Below, piece by piece: positions 30,180-45,100 of a stretch of DNA of 64,000 nt. The stretch lies in contig NZ_CP042914.1 in assembly GCF_008065135.1 (NCBI RefSeq), positions 3,100,001 to 3,164,000 on the forward strand. Reading direction: 5' to 3'. The position numbers were made by a program, and so were the translations under genes. Each line of letters begins with the position of its first letter. The first letter of the stretch is position 1. Under the pieces are notes generated by a model. That model saw only the letters and a program-made list of their open reading frames with translations. It was not told where the DNA came from and did not search any database. The stretch is from Roseimaritima ulvae (lineage in GTDB: Bacteria > Planctomycetota > Planctomycetia > Pirellulales > Pirellulaceae).

Positions 30180-33100
30180 CTATTGTTTGTCGTCGAAGAT
30201 CCGTTCGGCATCATCATTTTGGGAGCCCCGGCGACGATAGGCGTCCAGGAACGTGGCCGGATCCAACATTCGCCAGGCCGGCAGCGAGCTGAGTGAAGCT
30301 GCAAAGAATGCTCCGCCCCGCAGGATCCAAGCCACATAGCCTAGGGAGACCAGCCCCGCGGTAACGCCTACCGAACCAATCACAATCGCGGTCGCTTCCT
30401 GTTGGTCCTCTTGCAACAGTTCTTCCCAACGATGCCAGACGATGGCCTGAGCGATATCCTGTTGCAGGATCTGTTCGAATTGTTGAATTTGCAATGCCGA
30501 TAGCGGCAGTCGAGTGGGCGTCACACTTGCCCCTGCCAAAATCCTACCCTGATTGGACTCTTCGTCTCGGTCCTCCAGCGAGACGCCCCCAAGTTCGCGT
30601 TGCGGACGCGAGCCGCTGTCGCGTTCCTGTTCCGAAAATGGTTCGTTTGTTTCTAAACTGCGGGCACGCGTTACCGCCTCGGGCGCGACGCCGGCGGGGA
30701 TCGCTCCGCTGCCGATCGGCCCTGGTGCCGATGGTGAGCCGTTGCCGGTATCCGATTGTGAAGTATTGTCCGGCGGCGACTCGGGCGCTGATTGCTGGCC
30801 GTCGGTGTTGCCGCCAGGATCGCTTACGACAACGTTCGAACTGGCTCCGCTCGCGACGTACACTTCCACATCGATGGAAACGGTTGCCGGATTCCCTGCC
30901 ACGATCCCGTCATGGGCCGCGTAGCTAAATTGGTCGGCTCCAAAGTATCCCTGGTTCGGCGTGTAGACCAAATCTCCGTTGGCATCCACGCTGATCGTGC
31001 CATGAGCCGGTTGAGAAACAATCTGCACAAATAATGCATGACCGTCGGCGTCGGTGTCGTTAGCCAACAGGTCATCTGCGTCCAATACTAACGCTTCGCC
31101 GATCAGCGTGTCGAAGGTGTCGTCGCCAGCCACCGGTGCCTGGTTGATATCGTTCACCAGCACGGTCACCGCTTGCTCGATAAACAGGCCGCCCGAGTCG
31201 GTGGTGCGAACGATCACGTCGTACACCGTTTGCCCGCCCACGGGCAAGTATCCATCATCCATCACCAGTTGATCGTTGCCGCTGCCACCGATCGAGAATA
31301 CCGCTGCGTCGCTGCCGCCGACGATGGCATACGTAAAGGTATCACCGGCGTCGGGGTCGATGGTGGTCAACGTTCCCAAGGCGACACCACCGCTGGTGTC
31401 GGTGGTTTCATCGATGGTAAACGTCGTCGGATTCAGTGAGGTGGGCGACTCGTTGACCGGGGTGATGCGGATTTGGAAAGTACGATCGATCGTGGCCGCG
31501 CTGTCTTCACCCCCATCGGCCAACGAAAAGTTAAAGGAGTCCGTGGTGCTTTCGCTGCCATCGTGAACATAGATCACTTGCCCTTGGTCCAAATCGTCCT
31601 GGGTAAACTGAGTGACGGGCGTGGAAGGGGAACCGGCCATGGCCAAGTGCCCATGAGCTGGACTGGTGACAACGGTAAAGGTTAATTCCAAATTCGAGTC
31701 ATCCACGTCTCCAACGTCCAACATGCTGTCGTCGATGACAACTTGCCCACCCTCCAATACCGCGGCCCCTAAATTGTGATCCAAATACGGTGAATCGTTC
31801 ACAACCGTAAAATCGATGTCACGCGTCAACGTATTCGAATCCACGCCGCCATCGTTGACCGTAAAGCTGATCGTCCGCGTGGCGGCCGAGGGATCGTCGC
31901 TAGTGTTTTCGTAGGTGATGCTGCGGATAGCGGTTTCGTACTCGGCAAGCGTCGCCGAGCCGGTCAGCGTCAGGGTGCCGTTGTTCCAGGTTCCAGTGAT
32001 GCCGTTCTGGTCGACAAACGTCAGGACATCTTCGCCGGCGGCGAAATTGCTTGTGATCGTGACAACGGCCGATTCGATGTTCGTGTCGTCGACGTCGCTG
32101 AACGCGATCGTGGACGTGAGCTCTACGGGACCGTCGTTTTCGGTGTAATCGATGGCCGTACCTTCGATCGACGATGCGACCGGAGCGTCGTTGATGGCGG
32201 TAATGTCGATCTGAACCGTGTCGACGTCCTGCAAAACTCCACCGCTGCCGGTGTTGCCGCCGTCGCCCGTGGTCACGGTCAGCGTATCCGCGGCGGTACC
32301 AACCACGTCGGTGTTTCCAGCGTAGGTCAGTGATGCCAAGGTGGCATTAATATCCGTAACCGAGCCCTGGATCGTCAGGTCATCCGTGCCGTTCGTACCA
32401 GAACTGATCGTCGCCGCGCCGGACAGCGATACGTTGATCACACCATTGTTGACCTGCAAGCGTGTGGTTAAAGTTCCCGTGGCCGCGTCCAGATCACCAA
32501 TGGAAACGCCTCCGATGGCCGTGGTGGTCTCCTCGGCCACGGTTTGCGTGCCTGGAACCGTGTTGACCGGAGCATCATTGACGGCGCCGATGTCCACGTT
32601 GACGGTTCCCAGATCGATCTGACCGCCGCCGCCGCCGCCGGATCCGGTATTACCGTTGTCGGTCACCTGGACTTGAATGGTATCGGCGTCGTTGCCGTTC
32701 AGGTTAGCGGTGGAGTGCAGGTACTGGACGTTGCTGGCGGTATTTAAAAACGTGTTGAGTTCGTCTTGTGTGCCAGTGAGAGTCACCGTACCCGTGCCGC
32801 TGCCACCCACGGTGACTCCGCCGCCGTCTGACGCGGATAGATTTCCGCCGGTTGAGGTGGTCAGGGTAACGGTCAGATCGCTGCCTTGATGATCAACGTC
32901 AGAAAGATCGATCGGCGATAGATCGACGTTGCTTGACAAGTCTTCGGTGACCGCAATGTCGCTGGGCAGCGAACCCGCGTTGGTCGGATCGTCGTTGGTG
33001 GCGGTAAAGTCGATGTCACGGGTGAGCGTGTTCGAATCCACGTCGCCATCGTTGACCGTGAAACTGATCGTCCGCGTCAAAGCTGATGGATCATCACTCG

Positions 33101-36100
33101 TGTTTTCGTACGTAATGCTGCGGATGGCGGTTTCGTACTGGGCCAGCGTGGCCGAGCCGATCAGCGTTAGTGTGCCATTGTTCCATGTTCCGGTAATCCC
33201 GTTTTGATCGACGAACGTTAAAACGTCTTCGCCAGCCGCGTAATTGCCGCTGATTTCAACAACTGCGGAATCGATGTGCGTGTCGTCGACATCGCTGAAC
33301 GCGATCGTGGATGTGATCGCCACCGCCCCATCGTTCTCAGTGTAGTCGACCGCCGTGCCTTCAATCGACGATGCGACCGGAGCGTCGTTGACGGTGGTGA
33401 TGTCGATCTGAACGGTGTCGACGTCCTGCAGAGCTCCACCGCTGCCGGTGTTGCCACCGTCGTTGGTGGTCACGGTCAGCGTATCGGCTGCCGTGCCCAC
33501 CACGTCGGTGTCGCCAGTGTAGGTCAACGTGGTCAGCGTGGCGTTGATATCGGAGACAGACCCTTGAATGGTCAAATCGCCCGAACCATCACTGCCGGCA
33601 CTGATCGTGGCCGCACCGAACAGGGTGACGTTCAAAACACCATTGGAAACCTGCAGGCGTGTGGTCAAATTACCCGCCGCTGCATCGACGTCGCCGATCG
33701 AAACTCCGTTGATCGCCGTGGGCGTTTCTTCGGCGACGGTTTGGGTGCCCGGAACGGTGTTGACCGGAGCGTCGTTGACGGCGCTGATGTCTACGTTGAC
33801 GGTTCCCAGATCGATCTGACCGCCGCCGCCAGAGCCCGTGTTGCCATTGTCGGTAACTTGTACCTGGATGGTATCGGCGTCGTTGCCGTTCAGGTTCGTC
33901 GTGGAGTGGAGATACTGAACGTTGCTGGCCGTGTTCAAAAACGTGTTCAGTTCGTCTTGGGTACCGGTCAGTGTCACCGTGCCGGTCCCGCTGCCACCCA
34001 CGGTGACGCCGCCGCCATCGGATGCAGACAGATTGCCGCCCGTCGAGGTGGTCAGGGTAACGGTCAGATCGCTGCCTTGATGGTCGACGTCGGACAGGTC
34101 GATCGCTGACAAATCGACGTTGCTGGCCACATCTTCGGTGACGCTGATGTCGCTGGGCAGCGAACCCGCGTTGGTGGGATCGTCGTTGGTAGCCGTGAAA
34201 TCGATATCACGCGTGAGCGTATTGGAGTCGACGTCGCCATCGTTGACGGTGAAACTGATCGTCCGCGTCAGAGCCGAGGGATCGTCGCTGGTGTTTTCAT
34301 AGGTGATGCTGCGGATAGCGGTTTCGTACTGAGCCAGCGTGGCCGAGCCGATCAGCGTTAGTGTGCCATTGTTCCAGGTTCCGGTGATGCCGTTTTGGTC
34401 GACAAATGTCAAAACGTCTTCGCCGGCTGCGTAATTGCCGCTGATTTCGACAACTGCGGATTCGATGTGCGTGTCATCCACGTCGCTGAACGCGATCGTC
34501 GATGTGACCGCCACCGCACCGTCGTTTTCGGTGTAATCGATCGCCGTGCCTTCGATCGAGGATGTGACCGGAGCGTCATTGATGGCGGTGATGTCGATCT
34601 GAACGGTATCGACGTCCTGCAGAACTCCACCGCTGCCGGTGTTGCCACCGTCGTCGGTCGTCACGGTTAAAGTATCGGCAGCCACACCCACCACGTCGGG
34701 GGCGCCGGTATAGGTCAGTGTGGTCAACGTGGCGTTGATGTCAGAGACCGACCCCTGAATGGTCAAATCGCCCGAGCCATCGCTGCCGGCGCTGATCGTG
34801 GCCGCGCCGAACAGGGTGACGTTCAAAACACCATTGGAAACCTGCAGGCGTGTGGTCAAATTACCCGCCGCTGCATCGACGTCGCCGATCGAAACTCCGT
34901 TGATCGCCGTGGGCGTTTCTTCGGCCACCGTTCGGGTGCCCGGAACGGTATTGATCGGAGCGTCATTGACGGCGCTGATGTCGACGTTGACGGTGCCCAG
35001 ATCGATCTGACCGCCGCCACCGGAGCCCGTGTTGCCATTATCGGTAACCTGGACCTGAATGGTATCGGCGTCGTTACCGTTCAGATTTGCCGTCGAATGC
35101 AGATACTGGACGTTGCTGGCTGTGTTTAAAAACGTGTTGAGCTCGTCTTGCGTACCGGTCAGCGTCACCGTACCCGTACCGCTGCCGCCCACGGTCACGC
35201 CGCCGCCGTCTGACGCGGATAGATTTCCGCCGGTTGAGGTGGTCAACGTAATCGTCAGTTCGCTACCTTGATGATCGACGTCGGACAGGTCGATCGCCGA
35301 TAGATCCACGTTGCTGGCCACATCTTCGGTGACCGTGATGTCGCTGGGCAGCGAACCCGCGTTGGTGGGATCGTCGTTGGTAGCCGTGAAATCGATATCA
35401 CGCGTGAGCGTATTGGAGTCGACGTCGCCATCGTTGACCGTGAAACTGATCGTCCTCGTCAGAGCCGAGGGATCGTCGCTGGTGTTTTCATAGGTAATGC
35501 TGCGGATGGCCGTTTCGTACTGAGCCAGCGTGGCCGAACCGGTCAGCGTCAGCGTGCCATTGTTCCAGGTTCCAGTGATGCCGTTCTGATCGACGAATGT
35601 CAAAACGTCTTCGCCGGCCGCGTAGTTGCCGCTGATTTCGATCACGGCCGATTCGATGTGGGTGTCATCGACATCGCTGAACGCGATCGTCGACGTGATG
35701 GTTACTGCGCCATCGTTTTCGGTGTAATCGATCGCCGTGCCTTCGATCGACGATGTGACCGGAGCGTCGTTGACGGTGGTGATGTCGATCTGAACGGTGT
35801 CAACGTCCTGCAGAGCTCCACCGCTGCCCGTGTTGCCGCCGTCGTTTGTCGTCACAGTCAGCGTATCGGCAGCCGTGCCCACCACGTCGGTATCGCCGGT
35901 GTAGGTCAGAGTGGTCAGCGTGGCGTTGATATCGGAGACAGACCCTTGAATGGTCAAATCGCCTGAGCCATCACTGCCGGCACTGATCGTAGCCGCACCG
36001 AACAGGGTGACGTTCAATACACCATTAGAAACTTGCAGGCGTGTGGTCAAATTGCCAGCCGCTGCATCCACATCGCCGATCGAAACTCCATTGACGGCCG

Positions 36101-39100
36101 TCGTGGTTTCTTCGGCGACCGTTTGCGTGCCTGGAACCGTGTTGACCGGAGCGTCGTTGACGGCGCTGATGTCGACGTTGACGGTGCCCAGATCGATCTG
36201 ACCGCCGCCGCCGGATCCGGTGTTGCCGTTGTCGGTGACCTGTACCTGAATGGTATCGGCGTCGTTGCCGTTCAGGTTCGTCGTGGAGTGGAGATACTGG
36301 ACGTTACTGGCCGTGTTCAAAAACGTGTTCAGTTCGTCTTGGGTACCGGTCAGCGTCACCGTGCCGGTCCCGCTGCCACCCACGGTCACGCCGCCGCCGT
36401 CTGACGCGGATAGATTTCCGCCGGTTGAGGTGGTCAACGTAATCGTCAGATCGCTACCTTGATGATCGACGTCGGACAGGTCGATCGCCGATAGATCCAC
36501 GTTGCTGGCCACATCTTCGGTGACCGTGATGTCGCTGGGCAGCGAACCCGCGTTGGTGGGATCGTCGTTGGTGGCGGTGAAATCGATGTCACGGGTCAGC
36601 GTATTGGAGTCGACGTCGCCATCGTTGACGGTGAAGCTGATCGTCCGCGTCAGAGCTGATGGATCATCGCTGGTGTTTTGGTAGGTGATGCTACGGATGG
36701 CCGTTTCGTACTGGGCCAGCGTGGCCGAGCCGGTCAGCGTTAGTGTGCCATTGTTCCAGGTTCCGGTGATGCCGTTTTGATCGACGAACGTTAAAACGTC
36801 TTCGCCAGCCGCGTAGTTGCCGGTGATTTGAATCACCGCGGATTCGATGTGCGTGTCGTCTACGTCGCTGAAGGCAATTGTTGAGGTGATCGCGACAGCG
36901 CCGTCATTTTCGGTGTAATCGACGGCGGTGCCTTCAATCGAGGATGCAACCGGAGCGTCGTTGACGGTGGTGATGTCGATCTGAACCGTGTCGACGTCCT
37001 GCAATGCTCCACCGCTGCCGGTGTTACCGCCGTCATTGGTGGTCACGGTCAGCGTATCGGCAGCGACGCCATTTACATTGGTGTCGCCGGTGTAGGTCAG
37101 CGATGCCAGGGTGGCGTTGATATCGGCGACCGAGCCCTGGATGGTCAGATCTCCGGTACCGTTAGTGCCGGAGCTGATCGTGGCCGCGCCGGACAGGGTG
37201 ACATTGACTACACCGTTGCTGACTTGCAAGCGAGTCGTCAAATTGCCTGTGGCGGCATCGACGTCGCCGATCGAAACTCCGTTGATCGCCGTGGGTGTTT
37301 CTTCCGCGACGGTTTGCGTACCGGGAACCGTATTGACCGGAGCGTCGTTGACGGCGCTGATGTCGACGTTGACGGTGCCCAAATCGATCTGGCCACCGCC
37401 CCCAGAGCCCGTGTTGCCATTATCGGTAACCTGGACCTGAATGGTATCGGCGTCGTTACCGTTCAGATTTGCCGTCGAATGCAGATACTGGACGTTGCTG
37501 GCTGTGTTTAAAAACGTGTTGAGCTCGTCTTGCGTACCGGTCAGCGTCACCGTACCCGTACCGCTGCCGCCCACGGTGACGCCGCCGCCGTCTGACGCGG
37601 ATAGATTTCCGCCGGTTGAGGTGGTCAACGTAATCGTCAGATCGCTACCTTGATGATCGACGTCGGACAGGTCGATCGCTGACAAATCCACGTTGCTGGC
37701 CACATCTTCGGTGACCGTAATGTCGCTGGGCAGGCTGCCCGCATTGGTGGGATCGTCGTTGGTAGCCGTGAAATCGATGTCACGGGTTAACGTATTCGAA
37801 TCGACGTCGCCATCGTTGACGGTGAAACTGATCGTCCGCGTCAGAGCTGAGGGATCGTCGCTGGTGTTTTCATAGGTAATGCTGCGGATGGCCGTTTCGT
37901 ACTGAGCCAGCGTGGCCGAACCGGTCAGCGTCAGCGTGCCATTGTTCCAGGTTCCGGTAATCCCGTTCTGATCGACAAACGTCAAAACGTCTTCGCCAGC
38001 CGCGTAGTTGCCGGTGATTTGAACCAGCGCGGATTCAATGTGCGTGTCATCCACGTCGCTGAACGCGATCGTCGACGTAATGGGTACAGCGCCATCGTTT
38101 TCGGTGTAGTCGATCGCCGTGCCTTCGATCGACGATGCGACCGGAGCGTCATTGATGGTGCTGATATCGATTTGGATGGTATCGACGTCCTGCAGAGCTC
38201 CACCGCTTCCTGTGTTGCCACCGTCGTTTGTGGTCACGGTCAGCGTGTCGGCTGCCGTGCCCACCACGTCGGTGTCGCCGGTGTAGGTCAGAGTGGTCAG
38301 CGTAGCATTGATATCGGAGACCGATCCCTGAATGGTCAAATCGCCCGAGCCATCACTGCCGGCACTGATCGTGGCCGCACCGAACAGGGTGACGTTCAAT
38401 ACACCATTAGAAACTTGCAGGCGTGTGGTCAAATTGCCAGCCGCTGCATCCACATCGCCGATCGACACGCCGTTGATCGCCGTGGGCGTTTCTTCGGCGA
38501 CCGTTTGCGTACCGGGAACCGTGTTGACCGGTGCGTCATTGACGGCGCTGATGTCGACGTTGACGGTACCCAGATCGATCTGCCCGCCGCCGCCAGAGCC
38601 CGTGTTGCCATTGTCGGTAACTTGGAGCTGGATGGTGTCGGCGTCGTTACCGTTCAGGTTCGCCGTCGAATGAAGATACTGGACGTTGCTGGCGGTGTTT
38701 AAAAACGTGTTGAGCTCGTCTTGCGTACCGGTCAGCGTCACCGTACCGGTACCGCTGCCACCCACGGTGACTCCGCCGCCGTCGGAAGCGGATAGGTTTC
38801 CGCCCGTTGAAGTCGTCAGGGTAACGGTCAGATCGCTGCCTTGATGATCGACGTCGGACAGGTCGATCGCCGACAGATCGACGTTGCTTGACAAATCTTC
38901 GGTGACCGTGATGTCGCTGGGCAGGCTGCCGGCGTTGGTCGGATCATCGTTGGTGGCGGTAAAGTCGATATCACGCGTGAGCGTATTGGAGTCGACGTCG
39001 CCATCGTTGACTGTAAAACTGATCGTCCGCGTCAGAGCTGATGGATCATCACTCGTGTTTTCGTAAGTGATGCTGCGGATGGCGGTTTCGTATTGGGCCA

Positions 39101-42100
39101 GCGTAGCGGAACCGATCAATGTCAGCGTGCCATTGTTCCAGGTTCCGGTGATGCCGTTTTGGTCGATGAAGGTCAAAACGTCTTCACCGGCGGCATAATT
39201 GCCGCTGATTTCGACAACCGCGGAATCGATGTGCGTGTCGTCGACATCGCTAAATGCGATCGTCGATGTGATCGCGACAGCGCCGTCATTTTCGGTGTAG
39301 TCGATCGCCGTGCCTTCGACCGAGGATGCAACCGGAGCATCGTTGACGGTGGTGATGTCGATCTGAACGGTGTCGACGTCCTGCAATGCTCCACCGCTGC
39401 CGGTGTTACCGCCGTCATTGGTGGTCACGGTCAGCGTATCGGCTGCCGTGCCCACCACATCGGTGTCGCCAGTGTAGGTGAGCGATGCCAGGGTGGCGTT
39501 GATATCGGCGACCGAGCCCTGGATGGTCAGATCTCCGGTGCCGTTAGTGCCGGAGCTAATCGTGGCCGCGCCGGACAGGGTGACGTTGACCACACCGTTG
39601 CTGACCTGCAGGCGTGTGGTCAAATTGCCTGTGGCGGCATCGACGTCGCCGATCGAAACTCCGTTGATCGCCGTGGGCGTTTCTTCGGCGACCGTTTGGG
39701 TGCCTGGAACCGTGTTGACCGGAGCGTCGTTGACGGCGCTGATGTCGACGTTGACGGTGCCCAGATCGATCTGACCGCCGCCGCCGGATCCGGTGTTGCC
39801 ATTGTCGGTAACTTGGAGCTGGATGGTGTCGGCGTCGTTACCGTTCAGGTTCGTCGTGGAGTGGAGATACTGGACGTTGCTGGCGGTGTTTAAAAACGTG
39901 TTCAGTTCGTCTTGGGTACCAGTGAGAGTCACCGTACCCGTGCCGCTGCCGCCCACGGTGACCCCGCCGCCGTCGGAAGCGGATAGATTTCCGCCCGTTG
40001 AAGTCGTCAGGGTAACGGTCAGATCGCTGCCTTGATGATCGACGTCGGACAGGTCGATCGCCGACAGATCGACGTTGCTTGACAAATCTTCGGTGACCGT
40101 GATGTCGCTGGGCAGGCTGCCGGCGTTGGTCGGATCATCGTTGGTGGCGGTAAAGTCGATATCACGCGTGAGCGTATTGGAGTCGACGTCGCCATCGTTG
40201 ACTGTAAAACTGATCGTCCGCGTCAGAGCTGATGGATCATCACTCGTGTTTTCGTAAGTGATGCTGCGGATGGCGGTTTCGTATTGGGCCAGCGTGGCGG
40301 AGCCGGTCAGCGTCAGCGTGCCATTGTTCCAGGTTCCGGTAATCCCGTTTTGATCGACGAACGTCAACACGTCTTCGCCAGCCGCGTAGTTGCCGGTGAT
40401 TTCGATCACGGCCGATTCGATGTGGGTGTCATCGACATCGCTGAACGCGATCGTCGACGTGATGGTTACTGCGCCATCGTTTTCGGTGTAATCGATCGCC
40501 GTGCCTTCAATCGAGGATGCGACCGGAGCGTCGTTGCTGCCCGTGATGTCGATCTGTACGGTGTCGACGTCCTGCAGAGCTCCACCGCTGCCGGTGTTAC
40601 CGCCGTCATTGGTGGTCACGGTCAGCGTATCGGCAGCGACGCCATTTACATTGGTGTCGCCGGTGTAGGTTAGCGATGCCAGGGTGGCGTTGATATCGGC
40701 GACCGAGCCCTGGATGGTCAGATCTCCGGTGCCGTTGCTGCCGGCGCTGATCGTGGCCGCGCCGGACAGGGTGACGTTGACCACACCGTTGCTGACTTGC
40801 AAGCGAGTCGTCAAATTGCCTGCGGCGGCATCGACGTCTCCAATCGACACGCCATTGATGGCCGTCGTGGTTTCTTCCGCGACCGTTTGCGTGCCCGGAA
40901 CGGTGTTGACCGGAGCGTCATTGACGGCGCTGATATCCACATTGACGGTACCTAGGGCAATCTGTCCGCCGCCGCCGGAGCCCGTGTTGCCGTTGTCGGT
41001 GACTTGTACCTGGATGGTGTCGGCGTCGTTGCCGTTCAGATTTGCCGTCGAATGAAGATACTGGACGTTGCTGGCGGTGTTTAAAAACGTGTTGAGCTCG
41101 TCTTGCGTACCGGTCAGAGTTACCGTACCCGTCCCGCTGCCACCGACAGTCACGCCGCCGCTGTCGGATGCGGATAGATTGCCGCCGGTTGAGGTGGTAA
41201 GCGTAACGGTCAGATCGCTGCCGCCGTGATCGACGTCGGACAGGTCGATCGCCGATAGATCGACGTTGCTGGCCACATCTTCGGTGACCGCAATGTCGCT
41301 GGGTAGGCTTCCCGCATTGGTCGGATCGTCGTTGGTGGCGGTGAAATCGATGTCACGGGTGAGCGTATTGGAGTCCACGTCGCCATCGCTGACCGTGAAA
41401 CTGATCGTCCGCGTCAGAGCGGAGGGATCATCGCTGGTGTTTTGATAGGTGATGCTGCGGATAGCGGTTTCGTACTGGGCCAGCGTGGCCGAACCGGTCA
41501 GCGTCAGCGTGCCATTGTTCCAGGTTCCGGTAATCCCGTTTTGATCGACGAAGGTCAAAACGTCTTCACCAGCCGCGTAGTTGCCGGTGATTTGAACCAC
41601 GGCCGATTCGATGTGGGTGTCGTCTACGTCGCTGAAGGCAATTGTTGAGGTGATCGCCACAGCGCCGTCATTTTCGGTGTAGTCGACGGCGGTGCCTTCG
41701 ATGGAGGTCTCTACCGCTGCGTCATTGGTGCCGGTGATCGTGACCGTCACCGTTTCTGTGTCGCTGAGTGGAGTTCCCGCATCGTCGGTCGCGGATACGG
41801 TGTAAGTCAGGACGAGTGTCTCGCCAGACGCCAGAAAGTCAAATGCTTCGCCGCCGCTGTTGAAATTCCAAGTGAGTGTGTTCGTCGACTCGGTGCCATC
41901 GAGGATCGCCGTTGGGGAGACCGATAGGAACCCCTGCAGGGTACCATTGGTCAGGCTGCCCGGCACGCTCGAACTGCCTGTGCCACTGACGACGACCGAA
42001 TCGACGCCTGCCGTAACAACATCCGCAGTGTCAACGTCGGTAACCGTGAGTGTCCCGCTGGCGGTCAAACCCGCATCGGTTTCGGTTACCGCCGCGGTGC

Positions 42101-45100
42101 CCGGGCCACCGGTGATCACCGGAGCGTCGTTGATTGCACCGGTGTTAATGGTCGTTGTTGCTATAGCCGAATCCAGCCCGTTTGAATCTCGTGCTACAAA
42201 CGTAATAGTTCGCGCCCCGAGCGTCGGATCTTTGTCCAAATTTTCAAAAGTCATGCTCCGCAGCAGGGTTTGCAAATCGGCTTGCGGCATCGTGCCACCA
42301 CCGTCCTTTGTGATGATAAATTGCGAACCGCTGAAGCTGATCTCAAAGTTGGTTGCTCCGACGGTTTCAACATGGGTCGCGGGAGCGGTATAGTCGAACC
42401 GCCGGCCAGCAATCCCGATTTGTTCCTTATTGCCATCAGCGAAGCCCGTAAGCGTAACAGTGAAACGGTCGTATTCCGTGTTGTCGCTATCCGAAATGGT
42501 TGCATCGACGTCGGCGATGCTCACTGCGGAATCTCCTTCGTTGAAGCTGGTCGTGTAATTCGTTCCACCCGCATCGGCGCCGTTCAAATCCACCACGGCT
42601 GCGTCATTGGTGCCGGTGATCGTGACCGTAACCGTTTCTGTGTCGCTAAGTGGTGTACCCGCATCGTCGGTCGCGGATACTGTGTAAGTCAGGACGAGTG
42701 TCTCGCCAGACGCCAGAAAGTCAAATGCTTCGCCGCCGCTGTTAAAATTCCAAGTGAGTGTGTTCGTCGACTCGGTGCCATCGAGGATCGCCGTTGGGGA
42801 GACCGACAGGAACCCCTGCAGGGTACCGTTGGTCAGGCTGCCCGGCACGCTCGAACTGCCCGTGCCACTGACGACGACCGAATCGACGGCTGCCGTAACA
42901 ACATCCGCAGTATCGACGTCGGTAACCGTGAGTGTCCCGCTGGCCGTCAAACCCGCATCGGTTTCAGTCACCGCCGCGGTGCCCGGGCCACCGGTGATCA
43001 CCGGAGCGTCGTTAACCGCCGTGACATCGATAACCATCGTGTTCGCGGACGGATCGGTATCCTGCCCTCCGCCGGCGGTGCCGCCATCGTCTTGCACTTG
43101 AAAAGTAAACTGCGCGTAACCGCTCCCGTTGGCGTCGGCCACTGGTTTGTATTTCAAGCGGCCCGCATTGATATCTGCCACGTCCACATACGCGCCGGCA
43201 ACCACCGTTTCACCCGCGTCGATAACTCCGTCGCCATCAGCATCGACGTACACGCTACCCGCGGCGGTTTGAGTGGTGATGCGAACCGCATTGAGATCGT
43301 TGTTTTCTCCGCTGTCGGTGAAGCCGAAATCGGCGGCGGTAAATGTTAAATCGGTATCTTCCAGCGTGGTCAGGGTGTTGTCGGCTCCGCTGGGAGCGTC
43401 GTTGACAGCGTTGACGCTGATCGTGACCGTTTCGGTTGTGGTTTGGGAGCCATCGGAAGCATCGACCGTGAACACCAGTTGGTAGTCGGCGGTTTGGTTG
43501 AGGGCGGTGAAGGTCGGTTTTTCAGCATTGGCATCGCTCAGCGTGACCGCCGGGCCGGAGGTCTGCGTCCAGGTGTAGGTGAGCGCGGCGTTTTCGGGAT
43601 CAAACGCGGAGACCTGCAGGGTGACCAAGTCGTCTTCGTTGACCGTTTGATCGCCAAGAGCATCAAATCCGCTGCCCGCGATCACGTTTGCCGCTGTCAT
43701 GCCACTGATCGTGCCGTGATGTCCGTTGCCGCTGTCGTCGATGACGCCATCGGCCGCGGTGGTGGCGCCGGTAAACGAGTACGAGGCGACCAAGCCGGTT
43801 TGCGGGCCCGACAACTCGGTAAACATATCGGCGCGAACTTGCGTTTCACTGCGGCCGCCATTCCAGATACGAACTTGGTCGATTTGCCCGCCAAACTTGT
43901 AACTCGTATTGCTGGTCCAGCCTGAAATTTGTGCGTTGGACGAGGCGTTGGCATTAGAATTGTTTGGCGAGTTCGTTTTCTGGGTCATGGTTTGTTCGAC
44001 GCCATCGATAATCAAACGGCTGCCCGTGGCGTCTCCATTGTGAAAGATCGCCGTCACATGGTGCCATCCTGCTGCCAGACCGGCGCTGCTGGTTCCGTAG
44101 AGATCTCCGGAGCCCGTGTTGAAGCCAATATTGCCTCCGGATAGCCACAGATCGTAGGAACCAAACCCGAATGGCATCACATTATCAGTGCCATCCCAGT
44201 TCATCCAAAACTCAACGGTTACATCCGTGCCGTCTGCGGTATTGACCGGCAAGCCGGTTAGCGAAATAGTATCGTCGCCGCCTTGGAAATCGATGACTTC
44301 ATTAGCGGGATCGTCCAGGTCCGAGTCGGCGACGATGGTGGGCGCGTCATCGGTACCTGTGATCGTGACCGAAACCGTCGCCGTGTCGCTGCCGCCATTG
44401 CCGTCACTGACGGTGTATGTAAATGAGTCGGTGGCTGTTTCGCCTGCAGCCAATTGATCGAAGGCACCGTTGGGGTCATAGTTGAAACTTCCGTTGGCGT
44501 TCAGCGTGACCAGGGCCCCCGAACCGATCACGATGGAATTGCCGACGTTCGCCGCCGAACCTTGCACGTGGCTGACCGTTAAGGTGTCGCCCTCGATATC
44601 GACATCGTTTTGCAGGACGCCCGTCCCTGATGCAATATTTAGCGCTGTGTTCTGATCGGTGGCGAAGCCGGTCCAAATCGGCGTTCCCGTGCCGGCGCCA
44701 TCGGTCAAGACACCGTGGTTGGCGTTACTGCTTAGGTCGTTAGCGGTCGTTCCGCTGCCTTCGTTAAAATTCCAGTAGCCGGCCAGGCCGGTTTCGTTTC
44801 CGACTAGGGGAACGTCGAGATTGTTTTGGATTTCGGACTGCGTGCGAGCGGTGCTCCACAGACGCACCTCGTCGATGTCTCCAGTAAAGTAATTTCCGGC
44901 GGGGTTGTTTTGCCGGCCACCGACGCGAAAGTCGTCCAAGGCAACATGGGCATCGCCGATGTTTCCCGACCCATCGTAGGTTTCTATGATGTGCCCATTG
45001 ACATAGGTATTGACGGTTCCATTGTCGTAGCTGACCGAGATATGCGCCCATTCATTTAGTTGTAAGACGTGGCCCGTATCATGCCAATTCCATGCCGGAT

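Noticed and set aside
32172-41705. CRISPR-like or transposon-derived array
   Set aside because: Unit length is 1191 bases, entirely coding and in frame, with no spacers; it is a protein repeat.
33276-43349. Repeated plus-strand frames of 60-360 codons
   Set aside because: They recur with the 1191-base period because the giant gene repeats; they are mirror frames of one coding strand, not a family of small genes.
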